Shown here one piece after another: positions 41,584 to 50,724 of a DNA stretch of 64,000 nucleotides (positions within the stretch are counted from its first letter, which is position 1; the number at the start of each line of letters is the position of its first letter). Below the pieces are notes generated by a model. That model was not told the DNA's origin and made no database searches. It saw only the letters and a program-made list of their open reading frames with translations. Where the stretch lies: contig CAVPDZ010000005.1 in the NCBI GenBank assembly GCA_963702755.1, forward strand, positions 186,001 to 250,000. Direction: 5' to 3'. The translations under genes were made by a program, and so were the position numbers. This DNA is from JAJPKK01 sp963702755. GTDB taxonomy: Bacteria; Pseudomonadota; Alphaproteobacteria; Rhizobiales; Xanthobacteraceae.

Positions 41584-42840
41584 ATGGGGATGGTCATGGA
41601 TGCACCATCGATTGGCACGCGCGACTTCACGTGGCCCGACAACGATCTTTCACGCGCGCCCTATCGCGTCTACACCGATGCCGAGCTTTATGCGCTGGAG
41701 CAGGAGCGCATCTTCCGCGGACCGACGTGGAATTTCCTCGCGCTCGAATGCGAGATTCCCAATCCCGGCGATTACAAGACCACTTATGTCGGCGATGCCC
41801 CGGTGCTGGTGGCGCGCGCCCAGGACGGGTCGATCAACGCCATGGTCAACCGCTGCGCCCACAAGGGCGCGCTGGTCTGCTACAAGCGCCGCGGCACGGT
41901 GCGCGAATTCATCTGCGTCTATCACAATTGGACCTACGATCTTGCCGGCAATCTGACCGGCGTCGCGTTCCGGAAAGGCGTCGGCGGCAAGGGCGGGCTC
42001 GCCGCTGATTTTCGCCAGGACCAGCACGGCCTCGAAAAGCTGCGCGTCGAAATCTATCGCGGGCTGATTTTCGGGACGTTCTCGGCGGACACGCCGCCGT
42101 TTGCGACCTACATCGGCAGCGAGCTCACCGCCAATATCGACCGCGTGTTTCCGAAGCCGCTCAAGGTTCTCGGCTATCACAGCCAAATCCTGCCGAACAA
42201 CTGGAAGCTCTATGCCGAGAACAACAAGGATTCCTATCACGCGAGCCTGTTGCACGTGTTCCACAACACGTTCGGCGTGGTGCGGCCGAACATGGGCGGC
42301 GGCATCAAGATTTCCGACAGCGGCTGGCATCATCTGAGCTACACGCAACGCGCCTCGCTCGGGGACGACGAGATCGGCCGCGAGAAGGTGCGTTCGCTGC
42401 AGGAGCAGTACAAGCTCAAGGACGTGCGGATGATGGAGCACAAGCTTGAGCTCGGCGACAACATCACCAACGCCATCCAGACGGTGTTTCCCTCGCTCGT
42501 CGTCCAGCAGATCCTCAACGCGCTCGCCGTGCGGCAAATCCAGCCCAAAGGCGTCGATCGCACCGAGCTGGTGTGGACCGTGCTCGGCTTCGAGGACGAT
42601 GACGAGGCCATGAAGGAGCTGCGGCTCAAGGTGAACAATCTCGTCGGTCCCGCCGGCCTCATCTCGATGGAGGATGGCTGCGTCGGCGGCTGGGTGCAGC
42701 GCGCCGCCAAGGCCGATCCGGAGGCGACGACGATCATGCCGATGGGGGGACATAACGTGGAAGCGAGCCAGGGATCGCGAATTACGGAAGCGGCCGTGCG
42801 CGGCTTCTGGAAGGGCTGGCGCGAGTGCATGGGCATCTAA
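41584..42840 (+). CDS. Rieske aromatic-ring-hydroxylating dioxygenase, alpha subunit
   Basis: A 418-residue large oxygenase subunit. The Rieske [2Fe-2S] centre is C-A-H ... C-V-Y-H (NRCAHKGAL, then FICVYHNW, residues about 85-110). The mononuclear iron site is visible as ENNKDSYHASLLHVFH (about 215-230), with the bridging Asp. Length is typical. It is followed after 15 bases by the beta subunit. Ferredoxin and reductase genes are not adjacent. Substrate class is unclear; the phthalate-like neighbour hints at an aromatic acid. In-frame ATGs at 41584, 41590 and 41596 are all possible starts. Confidence 0.9.
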   Translation: MGMVMDAPSIGTRDFTWPDNDLSRAPYRVYTDAELYALEQERIFRGPTWNFLALECEIPNPGDYKTTYVGDAPVLVARAQDGSINAMVNRCAHKGALVCYKRRGTVREFICVYHNWTYDLAGNLTGVAFRKGVGGKGGLAADFRQDQHGLEKLRVEIYRGLIFGTFSADTPPFATYIGSELTANIDRVFPKPLKVLGYHSQILPNNWKLYAENNKDSYHASLLHVFHNTFGVVRPNMGGGIKISDSGWHHLSYTQRASLGDDEIGREKVRSLQEQYKLKDVRMMEHKLELGDNITNAIQTVFPSLVVQQILNALAVRQIQPKGVDRTELVWTVLGFEDDDEAMKELRLKVNNLVGPAGLISMEDGCVGGWVQRAAKADPEATTIMPMGGHNVEASQGSRITEAAVRGFWKGWRECMGI

Positions 42841-42855
42841 GCGGGAGGCGCAAAC

Positions 42856-43354
42856 ATGAGCATTGATGCTGCGATGCTCGACCGCGATCTGGCGTTGCGC
42901 CTGCGCGTCGAGGACTTCTACGCCGAATACGCGCACACGATCGACGATGACCGGCTCGAGGATTGGCCGGGCCTGTTCACGCAAAACGGCACTTATCGCG
43001 TCACGACGCGCGAGAACTTCGATTCAGGTTTGCCGCTGGCGCTGATCTACTGCGACGGGCGCGGCATGATGGAAGACCGCATCTCGGCGCTCCGCACCGC
43101 CAACATCTACGAGCCGCACGTCTACTGTCACAACATGAGCGCGCTGCGCCTGCTCGGTACGTCAGGCGGGGAAATTCGCGCCCGCGCCAACTTCACCATT
43201 TTCCGCACGATGGCTGAAGGCGACACGTCGATCTTCGCCTGCGGCCGCTATTTCGATCGGCTGGTCGAGGAGGAGGGGCGGCTGAAGTTCCGCGAGCGCC
43301 TTGCCGTGCTCGGATTCGCGGCAGGTCGACACGCTGCTGGTCGTTCCGCTGTAG
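42856..43354 (+). CDS. Ring-hydroxylating dioxygenase, beta subunit (frameshift at 3' end)
   Basis: A small (SnoaL/NTF2-like) subunit of about 165 residues with a GGAGG ribosome-binding site and ATG at 42856. It contains LRVEDFYAEYAHTIDDDRLEDW, CDGRGMMEDRISALR, HVYCHNMSALRLLG and GRYFDRLVEEEGRLKFRERLAVL. The frame breaks near 43312; dropping one base gives DSRQVDTLLVVPL and a stop at 43354, the normal family ending. It is structural for the alpha3beta3 oxygenase. Confidence 0.86.
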
Positions 43355-43373
43355 AGCCGCTTCTCCTCTACAG
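43349..43373. terminator. Hairpin spanning the dioxygenase stop codon, possible bidirectional terminator
   Basis: A perfect 8-bp stem, CTGTAGAG ... CTCTACAG, with a 9-base loop sits between two convergent genes and includes the beta-subunit stop codon. There is no strong U-run, so termination efficiency is uncertain. Confidence 0.4.
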
Positions 43374-43391
43374 TCCTCTCCGCCCGTTCCC

Positions 43392-44696
43392 TCACTGCGG
43401 GTCGGACTTCGGCGCAGGCTTTGGCTTGGCGGCGACCGATCGCTTGGGTTTGGCGTCGTTTTGCGACGTCGTTCCGGTGGGCGCAGTGTCGGCATCGGCT
43501 TTGGCCGCCGATTTGCGCTTCGTCGATGACTTCGCAGCGGTCGTGCCCGGCTTTTTCTTCGTTCCGTCGTCGGCCGACGGTGCGTTCGGGTCGGGCGGCG
43601 GCACGACGGCATAAACATCGACCGGTAAATCTCGGGATAATCCCGCCGCGAGAAGCGAGGCCGCTCGCGCGGGGTTGTTGGGCAGGCGGGACAGCACGAA
43701 CGGATGCTGTGCCCGGGCATCGGCGCGGATCGAACCGGTGCCGCGCCCGACGAGGGTCTCCGGCAAATCGTCGTCGTCGGAGCCCGGAGGCTTGCGGTTC
43801 TTGCCGCAGATCTCCTCGCTCAGATTCGCTGGCGCGGCGGCGATCGGCGTGAGCGCGTCAACGGTGACGTATGATGGGGACTGCCACGACAGCGGATTGC
43901 CGGCAGCAAATCCGCGCTCCATCATGTCGGCGGCCTTGGCGGTTCGCGAAGCGGATGACGATGCTCCCAGCACCACCGCGATCAGCTGTTTGTCGCCGCG
44001 CGTCGCGGTCGCCACCAGGTTATAGCCGGAGGCGCAGATGAAGCCGGTCTTCATGCCGTCGGTGCCCGGATACTCATCGAGCATCCAATTGCCGTTCCGG
44101 TAGATCTTCCTTTCGTACCGGATCGCGCCGATGTGCCAGTAGCCGTCGTGTTCGGGAAAGTCCCGGATGAGGGCGCGGGCGAGGATTGCGAGATCGCGCG
44201 CCGAGGTGACTTGCCGATCGTCCGGCAGACCGTTGGGATTGACGTAGTTCGTCTGGGTCATGCCGAGGCGCTTCGCCGTCGCATTCATCTCAGCGGAGAA
44301 ATTCGCAATCGAGCCGGATACGCCTTCGGCGAGCACCACCGCGATGTCGTTCGCCGAATGCACCAGCAGCATCTTGAGTGCGTTGTCGACGGTCACCTGG
44401 GTGCCGGGCGGGAAGCCCATTTTGGAGGGCTGTTCCGCGGCGGCCTTCGCCGAAACCGTGAGGGGCGTGTCGAAGGTGAGGCGCCCGTCCTGCAGGGCTT
44501 TGAGCGTGACATAGGTCGTCATCAGTTTGGTGACCGAGGCCGGGTGCCACGGATAGCCGGCGTTCTTGCCCTCGATGACCTTGCCGGTGGCGGCGTCTAT
44601 CAGCAGCAGCGCCTCCGCCTGCGCTTGCTGGCTATCCAGGGCGACGGCCGCGAGCGCGGCGCCTGCGGTCGCAGCAAGCACCCACACGAGCGACAA
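43392..44696 (-). CDS. D-alanyl-D-alanine carboxypeptidase (PBP5/6, DacF type)
   Basis: A 434-residue peptidoglycan-trimming serine peptidase. The signal peptide (about residues 1-27) is followed by the catalytic triad motifs in order: S-V-T-K (about 53-56), S-A-N (about 113), and K-T-G (about 220). The C-terminal third is a long Lys/Ala/Pro-rich low-complexity tail (from about 355) instead of a PBP5-type amphipathic anchor, so the protein may be soluble or cell-wall bound. The frame is intact. Confidence 0.92.
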   Translation of the reverse strand: MSLVWVLAATAGAALAAVALDSQQAQAEALLLIDAATGKVIEGKNAGYPWHPASVTKLMTTYVTLKALQDGRLTFDTPLTVSAKAAAEQPSKMGFPPGTQVTVDNALKMLLVHSANDIAVVLAEGVSGSIANFSAEMNATAKRLGMTQTNYVNPNGLPDDRQVTSARDLAILARALIRDFPEHDGYWHIGAIRYERKIYRNGNWMLDEYPGTDGMKTGFICASGYNLVATATRGDKQLIAVVLGASSSASRTAKAADMMERGFAAGNPLSWQSPSYVTVDALTPIAAAPANLSEEICGKNRKPPGSDDDDLPETLVGRGTGSIRADARAQHPFVLSRLPNNPARAASLLAAGLSRDLPVDVYAVVPPPDPNAPSADDGTKKKPGTTAAKSSTKRKSAAKADADTAPTGTTSQNDAKPKRSVAAKPKPAPKSDPQ

Positions 44697-44986
44697 TAAC
44701 GACGTCTGCCGAAAGCGGCACGATGCGGTCCAATCCCTTGTAGGCGGCGCAGCGGTATTTAGCGCTTACATCTTACGCGATGCGATAAGGCGAACGTTCT
44801 ACCTGAACCGCTCGGCGTGGCAATGTTCCGGTTTCGCTCCGCGAGGTGCCGTCCACGGACCGCCGGATCGATAAGACCGAACCGGATTTATCGAACTCGC
44901 GAAGGACAAAATCGGCCCGTGGCTGCCTTTCATCGAAAAGGGCCCGCGAGTTCTCGCTCGCCCCAACACGCCCTCACTTCTCGCGA
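44697..44986. other. Intergenic region, no feature recognised
   Basis: 290 bases between two minus-strand genes. It should hold the promoter of the DD-carboxypeptidase. I see no RNA gene, repeat or strong hairpin. Confidence 0.4.
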
Positions 44987-45836
44987 CTATTTGAAATATC
45001 TGAGATCGGGCGGCGTCTGACCCTTGCGGACCGGCATGAGCAAACCATCGGCGCTGAGGTAGTAGTGTTCGTGGCCGATCATGACCTGCCCATTATATTC
45101 GCCGCAGTGAAATTCCGGCCATTGGGCATCCTGATGGGCACCGCGCGTGTAACGCTTGTCGACCGTCCACGGGCGCGTCAGAGGCGTTGTCGATCACCGT
45201 TATTTCGTCGTGGAGAAGGTTGGGGTTGCTCTTATCGACAAAGATGCGCTCGCGGAATATCGACTGGTTGTCGCGATGCAGCGGCAGGCCGCTGATGTCG
45301 AACACCCGGTTTCCCTTGAAGCCCCGCGTCTCCACTTCGAGCACATCGAACTTGCCGTCGCCATCCTGGTCGATCCACTTGCCGATCGAGTAGCCCTGAA
45401 GAGTTGGCTCGATCTCGGCGGGCCAGTCGCGTCCGTCGGTGAAGATGCGGCGCAGCGCGTCGAAATCCGCGATCAACACGTAGGTGGTATCGGGCGTGAT
45501 CACGAACTCCAGCGGCCGGAAGCCGACCATCATGAAGGGCATGCCGGCGCCGCCGCACATGACATGATCGGCGCTGTTGCCAAGTCCGCCTTTCGCCTGG
45601 TCCGCGAGACTGGCTTCAAGCACGGCCTCGTATTCGGGTGTCAGTGGCGCCTGCTGTCCTTTCCCCCACGATTTTGTCTGGTCGAACGATGGTTGACCCG
45701 GCAGCCCGCGGACGACGAACCGGTCCCATTGTCCCTTCAGGTTGGGGTATTTCGAATAGTCCAAAATCTCCGACACGGCTGGCGTTGACAGGGCCGCCAG
45801 CAACGCAGCGGCACCGAACCACATCCTAAAAGACAT
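44987..45836 (-). CDS. Secreted protein of unknown function with an EF-hand-like loop (one frameshift)
   Basis: A secreted protein of about 282 residues. The signal peptide MSFRMWFGAAALLAALSTPAVSE is followed by DYSKYPNLKGQWDR, a domain with MPFMMVGFRPLEFVITPDTTYVL, and the acidic loop DQDGDGKFDVLE, which matches the EF-hand/dockerin Ca-binding spacing. The frame shifts near 45178 (VIDNA|LTRPWTVDKRYTR) by one base; the repaired tail (WPEFHCGEYNGQV, ending RKGQTPPDLRYFK) stops at 44987. I recall homologues in Bradyrhizobium relatives without an assigned role. The start at 45836 begins the signal peptide. Confidence 0.72.
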
Positions 45837-45979
45837 AGTGCTCCTCCCGGCATCCGTTCCGGATAGGGTCGGATAGACCGCAACCTGGAGCAAGCAAAAT
45901 TTCGGATCGGCAGAGATACTTTTGCTAGATATCACCGGCGCCCGGCGTGAGCCGGGAGAGCTGAAGGAGAGATGCCCCC

Positions 45980-46381
45980 GTGTATGCCGTCGAGGTTTCT
46001 GATCACATCATGATCGCGCATTCGTTCCGGGGCGAAGTCTTCGGTCCGGCGCAGCGGCTGCACGGCGCGACCTTTGCGGTGTCGGCAGCGTTCATGGCCG
46101 ACGCGCTCGATCGCAATGGCATCGTGGTCGACATCGGCCGCGCATTCGAGGTGCTCAAGCAGGTCCTGAGCCCGCTCAACTATCGCAATCTCGACGACAT
46201 GCCGGAGTTCAAGTCCGTCAACACCACGACCGAGTTTCTCACCCGCCACGTCTTCGACGGCCTCGCGGCGGCGGTGAAGCGCGGCGACCTCGGGCGCGAC
46301 GGACGCGAGATCGGCGCGATCCGGGTGACCGTCGCGGAATCGCCGTCGGCGCGGGCTTGGTACGAGGGAGCGCTGTGGTAG
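45980..46381 (+). CDS. Divergent 6-pyruvoyl-tetrahydropterin / 6-carboxytetrahydropterin synthase homologue
   Basis: A 133-residue T-fold protein starting with GTG at 45980, with AAGGAGAG nine bases upstream. It retains H14 (IAHSFRG) and H28 (RLHGATF), but the third zinc His of the usual HGH is Ala30, and the catalytic Cys position four residues before H28 is Ala24. The second half (VVDIGRAFEVLKQVLSPLNYRNLDD, NTTTEFLTRHVFD) is typical. It may have changed chemistry or a non-zinc role. Its stop overlaps the GTG of the glycosyltransferase, so the two are translationally coupled. Confidence 0.82.
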   Translation: MYAVEVSDHIMIAHSFRGEVFGPAQRLHGATFAVSAAFMADALDRNGIVVDIGRAFEVLKQVLSPLNYRNLDDMPEFKSVNTTTEFLTRHVFDGLAAAVKRGDLGRDGREIGAIRVTVAESPSARAWYEGALW

Positions 46382-47437
46382 CGGGCGCGCGCGCCCTCGC
46401 CGTCGCGGTTCCAGGGAAGCCTCGACCAGCCGACCGGCGGTTACGCTTACGACCGGCGCGTCATCGCCGAATTGACGAAGCTCGGCTGCACCATCGACGT
46501 GGTCGATCTCGGTGAGGGTTTTCCGCGCCCCACGGCGGCTGCGGCCGCGGAGGCCTTGGCGCGATTGCGCCGGGTGCCGGCAGGTCGTCCCATCGTCATC
46601 GACGGGCTTGCGCTTGGGGTGTTGCCCGAGGCCGCGCAGGCGCTGCGCGGCACCCATCCGGTGATCGGGCTCGTGCACCATCCGCTCGCGCTCGAAGCCG
46701 GGCTCACCGCCGAGGGCGCGGCGCGCCTGCGCGAGAGCGAGCGCACGGCGCTGGCCGCCGTCCGCCATGTCATCGTCACCAGCGCCGCGACGGCGCGCGC
46801 GCTTGCGGCGGACTATGGCGTCGCGAAAGAGCGCATCACGGTCGCGATGCCGGGCAACGATGCTGTCGCGATGGCGCGCAAGGAAACGCACGGCACCGTC
46901 AATCTTCTTGCGGTCGGGGCAGTGGTGCGGCGCAAGGGCTACGATGTTCTCGTGGCTGCGCTCGCGCATCTCGCCGACCTCGACTGGCACCTCGTCATTG
47001 CCGGCGATTGCACCCGCGATCGGGAGACCGCAGGCGAGCTTGCGACCAGGATCGTGATGCAGCGCTTCGGTCCGCGCATTCGCATGGCGGGCGTCGTCAG
47101 CGAGCAGGAACTGGCGCAGCTCTACCGCGATGCCGACGTGTTCGTGCTGGCCTCGCGCCACGAGGGCTATGGCATGGCGTTCGCCGAAGCAATTGCGTAT
47201 GGGCTCCCCATCATCGGCACCAAGGCGGGGGCAATTCCGGAGACGGTGCCTGAAGGCGCCGGCATCCTCGTTCCGCCGGACGATGTCATGGCGCTGGCCG
47301 CCGCGCTGCGCACCATGATCGCGGACCGCAGCGTCCGTATGCGCTGCGCGGACGTGGCGCGGCAGGCGGCAGCACTGTTGCCGCGCTGGGAGGAGACCGC
47401 GCGGGCGATCCTGGCGGCGGTGCAGGGCGTCGCATGA
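46375..47437 (+). CDS. GT4-family glycosyltransferase (one frameshift)
   Basis: A GT-B enzyme of about 350 residues. The N-domain starts VAGARALAVAVPG and, after a one-base insertion near 46412, continues SLDQPTGGYAYDRRVI. The C-domain has AVGAVVRRKGYDVLVAAL, the donor motif RDADVFVLASRHEGYGMAFAEAIAYGLP (the E-x7-E acidic residues are present) and EGAGILVPPDD. The GTG at 46375 overlaps the pterin-synthase-like gene by 7 bases, and the stop overlaps the methyltransferase start (ATGA). The three genes form one tightly coupled operon, suggesting a glycosylated, methylated small molecule. Confidence 0.85.
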
Positions 47438-48240
47438 GCGGTTTTTCATCCGAATGGCTCGCGCTCCGCGAACCCTACGATCAGGCGGCGCGCAGCCGCC
47501 CGGTCCTCGATGCGGTCGGCGCAATGTTTGCCGGTGCGCCAAGCGTTGCGGTGACCGATCTCGGCTGCGGCACCGGCGCCACGCTGCGCGCGATCACGGA
47601 CGTCTTGCCGAAGCCGCAGCGCTGGCGCCTGATCGACCAGGACGAAGCGCTGCTCGCCCGCGCGCGCGAAGCGACCCGCGCGGAAGGGGTCACCGTCGAG
47701 ACCGCGGCCGTCGATCTTGCCCGGCATCTCGATAGCGCGGTCGGCGATGCGCCTGATCTCGTCGCCACGTCGGCTCTGCTCGATCTCGTGTCCGCCGATT
47801 GGCTTGATCGTCTCGTCGCGACGATCGCTCGCCTGCAATGCCCGTTCTATGCCGCCCTCAGCTTCGACGGTCGCGTCGCGCTGACGCCGGCAGTTCCCGA
47901 CGACGACACCATCATCGCCGCCGTCAATCGCCACCAACTCACCGACAAGGGCTTCGGCCCGGCATTGGGACCGGGCGCCGCGATCGCCGCGCCTCAACGT
48001 TTCCGGGACTATGGCTTCGACGTGGTGACGGATCGCTCCGACTGGCGCTTTGCCCCTGCGGATCGCGACATCCAGTCGGCCATGCTTGACGGCTGGGCGG
48101 GCGCTGCTCGCGAAATCGGCGTTGCTTCGTCGGTCGTCTCTGCCTGGGTCGAAGCGCGCCGCGCGCATCTCGCGGCGGGGCGTTCGGAGATGACCATCGG
48201 TCACGTCGATTTTTTGGCCCGTCCGATCGGTCGCCGCTGA
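47434..48240 (+). CDS. Class I SAM-dependent methyltransferase
   Basis: A 268-residue enzyme with motif I VTDLGCGTGATLRAI (about 40-54), an acidic end of beta2 (LIDQDEALL) and a motif-II-like DLVATSALLDLVS. It starts at the ATGA overlap with the glycosyltransferase. The acceptor is unknown; from context it could be the pterin- or sugar-derived product of the operon. Its 3' end overlaps the convergent reductase gene by 40 bases. The frame is intact. Confidence 0.83.
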   Translation: MSGFSSEWLALREPYDQAARSRPVLDAVGAMFAGAPSVAVTDLGCGTGATLRAITDVLPKPQRWRLIDQDEALLARAREATRAEGVTVETAAVDLARHLDSAVGDAPDLVATSALLDLVSADWLDRLVATIARLQCPFYAALSFDGRVALTPAVPDDDTIIAAVNRHQLTDKGFGPALGPGAAIAAPQRFRDYGFDVVTDRSDWRFAPADRDIQSAMLDGWAGAAREIGVASSVVSAWVEARRAHLAAGRSEMTIGHVDFLARPIGRR

Positions 48241-49146
48241 GCCGTCAGATCGCAGTCGAACAGCACTTCCTCCCCGAGGACGTGGGTCGTGGTGTGGGGC
48301 CGCAGCGCCTCCTCGCAGCGGGTAATCGGCGCAAGATCGAGGCTCGAGCGGCCGCCGCCGAGGATGATCGGCGCCACCACGACATGGAGGCGATCGAGAC
48401 ACCGCGCCTCGAGAAAGCGCGCAACCGTCCCCGGTCCGCCCTCGATCAGGATGCGCTTGAACCCGCGCTCGGCAAGGCTCGCGAGGATCGCCGCCGGAGC
48501 AATATGTCCGCGATCAGCGTCAAGCACGATGTGCTCGACTGCCGGCCGGTGATGAGCGTCCTGCTCCCTCCCCCCTTGTGGGGGAGGGCCGGGGTGGGGG
48601 GTCGGGAGGCTGCGGCAACGAAGTGCCAGATCTCGCGACCCCCACCCCCGACCCCTCCCCACAAGGGGGAGGGGAGCCGGTGTGCTGCTCGCCGTGGTCC
48701 ACGTCCGTCGCCGCGGTGATGACGATGCGGCGCGTACCGTCATCCCGGAAAGCGCGGGCGGTCGCGGGCAATCGGCCGTTCGGGTCGATGATCACGCGCG
48801 CCGGGTTCTCCCCGGCAACGCGCCGCACCGTGAGCTGTGGGTCGTCCGCGATCGCGGTGCCGACGCCGACGACGACGGCATCGACAAGCGCGCGCAGGCG
48901 ATGAAGATGATCGAGCCCATCGGAGCCGTTGATGTAATGGGAATGCCCGGTGGCCGTCGCCGCGCGCCCGTCGAGCGATTGCCCGATCTGGCCGATGACG
49001 ATGAGCTCATCGACCTGGCTTGCGGCGAGCGGCGCGAAGATCTCGTTCCATCGCGGCAAGTTGCCCGGACGACCGGCGCGAATGGCGGCGAGGGCGTCGC
49101 GCCAGCCATCATCAGCATGTCGAGAAATCGTATCGACGAAAGTCAT
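48201..49146 (-). CDS. RibD C-terminal / dihydrofolate-reductase-like reductase, split by a palindromic element
   Basis: A pyrimidine-reductase-type protein without the deaminase domain. The N-terminal part from 49146 has VIGQIGQSLDGRAAT, HYINGSDGLDHLHRLRALVDAVVVG, the nucleotide loop AIADDPQLTVR and DPNGRLPATAR. The C-terminal part has KRILIEGGPGTVARFL and VAPIILGGGRSS. Between them a 113-bp repeat (48564-48676) lies inside the coding region; 113 is not a multiple of three and the frame does not resume cleanly, so the gene is either disrupted or affected by a base error. Homologues reduce ribosylamino-pyrimidines or dihydropterins with NAD(P)H. It is convergent with the methyltransferase. 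Confidence 0.78.
48564..48676. repeat. Palindromic element, copy 2, inside the RibD-like gene
   Basis: The arms CTCCCTCCCC...CTTGTGGGGGAGGG and CCCTCCCCACAAGGGGGAGGGGAG are inverted copies about 70 bases apart, the same design as 37379-37498. It is translated in the host frame as SPPPCGEGSGVG and related sequence. Insertion of such elements into coding regions resembles the palindromic elements described inside Rickettsia proteins. Confidence 0.85.
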
Positions 49147-49242
49147 GCGTCACTCAAAATTCACGCGGCAACTTGCCAGAATGATATCAGCAAACCGCCT
49201 CGTTGGTCAGGCCCGAACGGGCCCCAGACGGTGGTAACGCTG

Positions 49243-50560
49243 TCAGTCGCCGCGACGTTCCGAGCGGCCGATGCTGGAGTAGGCAAAGCCGTTCATCTCC
49301 TCCGGCCGGTAGACATTGCGCAGGTCGACGACGATCGGCTGCTTCATCGTCGTCTTGAGCCGATCGAAATCGAGGGCGCGGAACTGTTCCCACTCGGTGA
49401 CGATGACGAGCGCTTCGGCGCCCTCGGCGCAGCTATAGGGACCGTCGCAAAACTCGACGTTGTTGAAGAGCGGGCGTGCCTGCTCCATGCCGACCGGGTC
49501 GTAGGCGCGCACCCGCGCGCCCATGTCCTGCAGCGCGGTGATCAGCGGGATCGACGGCGCCTCGCGCATGTCGTCGGTATTGGGCTTGAACGTCAGCCCA
49601 AGCACCGCGATGGTCTTGCCGCGCAAGCTGCCGCCGAGCGCGGCTGAGACTTTGCGCGCCATGCCGCGCTTGCGCGCATCGTTGACCGCCGCGACGGTCT
49701 CGACGATGCGCAGCGGCGCTTCGGCGTCCTGGCCGGTCTTGATCAGCGCGACGGTATCCTTGGGGAAGCAGGAGCCGCCGTAGCCCGGGCCGGCGTGCAA
49801 AAATTTGCCGCCGATGCGGTTGTCGAGGCCGATGCCGCGGGCGACCTGCTGGACGTCGGCGCCGACCTTTTCGCACAGGTCCGCGATCTCGTTGATGAAG
49901 GTGATCTTGGTGGCGAGGAAGGCGTTGGCGGCGTACTTGATCAATTCGGCCGTGCGCCGGCTCGTATAGAGGAGCGGCGCCTGGTTGAGATAGAGCGGCC
50001 GATAGAGCGTCTCCATCACCTTGCGGGCGCGCTCGTCGTCGGTCCCGATCACGATGCGGTCCGGGTGCTTGAAGTCCTGGATCGCCGCGCCTTCGCGCAG
50101 GAATTCCGGGTTCGACACCACGGCGACATCGGCATCCGGCCGCGCCTCGCGGATGATGCGCTCGACCTCGTCGCCGGTGCCGACCGGCACGGTCGATTTG
50201 GTGACCACGATGGAAAAGCCGGAGAGCGAGGCCGCGATCTCGCGCGCGGCCTGGTACACATAGGAGAGATCGGCATGGCCGTCGCCGCGGCGCGACGGCG
50301 TTCCCGACCGCAATGAAGATGGCATCGGCGTTGGCGACGGGACCGGCAAGGTCGGTGGTGAAGCTCAGTCGCTTTTCCCGCATATTGGCAGCGACCAACT
50401 GGTCGAGCCCGGGCTCGAAAATCGGCATCTCGCCGCGCAAAAGCCGCGCGACGCGCCCGGCATCCTTGTCCACGCAGGTGACCACGTGGCCGAAATCGGC
50501 AAAACAGGCCCCCGATACGAGCCCCACATAGCCGGCGCCGATCATTGCAACTTGCATCAA
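49243..50560 (-). CDS. ugd: UDP-glucose 6-dehydrogenase (one frameshift)
   Basis: Oxidises UDP-glucose to UDP-glucuronate for polysaccharide synthesis. About 438 residues from MMQVAMIGAGYVGLVSGACF (NAD motif), with EPGLDQLV, STVPVGTGDEV, the conserved NPEFLREG block, NAFLATKITFINE, and the catalytic Cys in GPGYGGSCFPKD. The C-domain has LGLTFKPNTDDMREAPS. The frame breaks near 50300 (IAVG|TPSRRGDGHADLSYV); dropping one base restores it. It is divergent from the GTP-cyclohydrolase-II-like gene and may supply activated sugar for glycan genes elsewhere in the window. Confidence 0.93.
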
Positions 50561-50724
50561 GTCCTCCGCGCAATGCGGGATTGATAGTCAGTTCCGGGGT
50601 CGTTGGGAACGGGCAACCGTTAAGGACGTTCTGGCTGTGTGGGGGGTCGAAGCGGAGACCGGCGGTCGACTTTATTCCGTCAGGCTCACCTGCCATGCTA
50701 AGCCGATAGGGGCTGCGAAAATTA

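Noticed and set aside
45932..47542. 536-codon minus-strand frame
   Set aside because: It runs antisense to the pterin-synthase-like gene and GT4, both of which have family motifs and ribosome-binding sites or coupling; the minus product is low-complexity Arg/His/Asp-rich.
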